A stretch of DNA of 64,000 bases. Source: Burkholderia pyrrocinia (GTDB taxonomy: Bacteria; Pseudomonadota; Gammaproteobacteria; Burkholderiales; Burkholderiaceae). Within the stretch, counting starts at the first letter, position 1, and each line of letters starts with the position of its first letter. The notes beneath the pieces were generated by a model that saw only the letters and a list, made by a program, of their open reading frames with translations, was not told the DNA's origin and ran no database searches. The stretch lies in contig NZ_CP011505.1 of assembly GCF_001028665.1 (NCBI RefSeq), forward strand, positions 248,001 through 312,000. Direction: 5' to 3'. Shown one piece after another: positions 63,147 to 64,000 of the stretch. The position numbers were made by a program, and so were the translations under genes.

Positions 63147-63494
63147 ATGGAGATCAAGCGATATGGCGCAGGGGAACGGATGAGCCAGCTCGTGGTTGCG
63201 GGCGGCTTCGCGTTCATTGCCGGACAGGTTGCCGACGACACCGCACTCGACGTCGCCGGCCAGACCCGCCAGATCCTCGACAAGATCGACCTGCTGCTCG
63301 ACGGCGCGGGGCTCGACAAGCGCCGGATCGTGTCCGCGAACATCTGGCTTGCCGATCACCGGAGCTTCGCCGACATGAACCGGGTCTGGGACGCATGGGT
63401 GCCGCAGGGCGATCCGCCGGCGCGCGCATGTGTGGAGTCGGCGCTCGCGTTTCCCGAGTACACGGTTGAAATCGCGGTGATCGCCGCGTTCTAG
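63147..63494 (+). CDS. RidA family imine/enamine deaminase
   Basis: 115 residues. LVVAGGFAFIAGQVADDTALDVAGQTRQILDKIDLLLDGAGLDKRRIVSANIWLADHRSFADMNRVWDAWV follows the RidA/YjgF pattern (key parts: GQV near residue 27, and the conserved Arg in PPARACVES that binds the carboxylate). It hydrolyses reactive imines released by amino acid oxidation. GGAGG precedes the ATG. It is nine bases upstream of the dehydrogenase gene, a natural pairing. Confidence 0.88.
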   Translation: MEIKRYGAGERMSQLVVAGGFAFIAGQVADDTALDVAGQTRQILDKIDLLLDGAGLDKRRIVSANIWLADHRSFADMNRVWDAWVPQGDPPARACVESALAFPEYTVEIAVIAAF

Positions 63495-63503
63495 CGGAGG
63501 CGA

Positions 63504-64000
63504 ATGATGAGGACGGTCGTGCTCGGAGGCGGTATCGTCGGTGTGACGACCGCATATTTTCTCGCGAAGGCGGGCGACGAGGTAGTCGTGGTCGACCGGC
63601 GCGACGGCGTCGCGCTCGAGACGAGCTTCGCGAACGCGGGGCTGATCGCGCCGGGGCATTCCTATACGTGGGCGTCGCCGCGCGCGCCGAAGATCCTGCT
63701 CAAGTCGCTGTTCTCGGACGGGCAGGCGCTGCGCCTCAAGTGGTCGACGGACTGGCGGATGTGGGCGTGGTGCCGCCAGTTCCTGCAGAACTGCACGGTT
63801 GAGCGGTCGCGCCGGAACACGTCGATCAAGGTGCGGCTGTGCCGCTACGCGCAGCAGCAACTCCAGTCGGCGACCCGCGACGAGCGGCTCGCGTACGACC
63901 GGACCAGCGGCGGGCTGCTGTACCTGTACCGGGATCCCGCGTCGTTCGAGCGCGGCGTTGCGAACATGCGGATCCTGTCCGAGAACGGCCTGCCGCTCGA
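63504..64000 (+). CDS. dadA: D-amino acid dehydrogenase (DadA-like), N-terminal part, cut by window edge
   Basis: About 165 residues before the right edge. TVVLGGGIVGVTTAYFLAKAGDEVVVVDRR is the FAD-binding GxGxxG start, then ALETSFANAGLIAPGHSYTWASP, the DadA signature. Such enzymes oxidise D-amino acids to keto acids and ammonia through an imine, which RidA would handle. GGAGG lies three bases before the ATG at 63504. The transporter encoded divergently may import the substrate. Confidence 0.88.
   Translation, partial: MMRTVVLGGGIVGVTTAYFLAKAGDEVVVVDRRDGVALETSFANAGLIAPGHSYTWASPRAPKILLKSLFSDGQALRLKWSTDWRMWAWCRQFLQNCTVERSRRNTSIKVRLCRYAQQQLQSATRDERLAYDRTSGGLLYLYRDPASFERGVANMRILSENGLPL

Overview
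The window is GC-rich, densely packed DNA that reads as a secondary replicon of a Burkholderia, most likely a Burkholderia cepacia complex species. The grounds are a run of genes matching hmqABCDEF (the Burkholderia version of pqsABCDE), a long exopolysaccharide operon that carries its own Kdo genes, organosulfur oxygenases, and typical Burkholderia codon use. No rRNA, tRNA, CRISPR array or prophage was seen. The only mobile DNA is a decayed piece of an IS3-type transposase near 51.5 kb.

Layout. (1) 1-5942, minus strand: hmqA, B, C, D, E and the start of hmqF, for 4-hydroxy-3-methyl-2-alkenylquinoline synthesis, preceded by a 718-base AT-rich promoter region. (2) 6661-8734: a TetR regulator divergent from an NmrA-like reductase and a DUF1772 membrane protein. 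(3) 9075-9374: an orphan 99-residue beta-rich protein. (4) 9839-14858: deoxyribose catabolism, with deoC divergent from deoR, then deoK-deoP-deoM on the minus strand. Similar ATGTGA/TCACAT half-sites lie before deoC and deoK. (5) 15311-19012: a polar amino acid type ABC transporter (binding protein and two permeases, no ATPase) followed by a flavin-dependent monooxygenase. (6) 20368-38170: a GlxA-like AraC regulator and a 16-kb plus-strand Wzx/Wzy exopolysaccharide operon: initiating sugar transferase, Wza, Wzb, Wzc, Wzx, a KpsS/KpsC-like Kdo transferase, an acetyltransferase, two GT4 enzymes, Wzy, KdsA, KdsC, KdsB, KdsD and a sialidase-fold lipoprotein candidate. PAP2 and galU follow on the other strand. 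(7) 40133-40805: a short FlhD-like protein and an H-NS protein. (8) 41155-45342: an organosulfur cluster, DszA/NtaA-like and DszC-like oxygenases divergent from SfnB. (9) 45552-53482: mixed single genes (HD protein, PhzF, NUDIX, AraC, SDR, alpha/beta hydrolase, small secreted protein, YitT). (10) 53696-57043: rmlA-C-D-B for dTDP-L-rhamnose, only 41 bases downstream of an MFS gene. (11) 57085-62840: a Liv-type ABC transporter, divergent from RidA and the start of a DadA-type dehydrogenase, which suggests D-amino acid use.

How they fit. The exopolysaccharide operon makes its own CMP-Kdo and has four sugar-transfer enzymes (initiating, Kdo, two GT4) plus one acetyltransferase, which suggests an O-acetylated Kdo-containing repeat of about four sugars. 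The FlhD-like/H-NS pair next to it could link surface polysaccharide with motility control, but that is inference. The least explained items are the sialidase-fold protein inside a Kdo operon, the short initiating transferase without its middle domain, the FlhD-like protein, the 99-residue orphan, and a canonical terminator at 52.3 kb with no gene before it.
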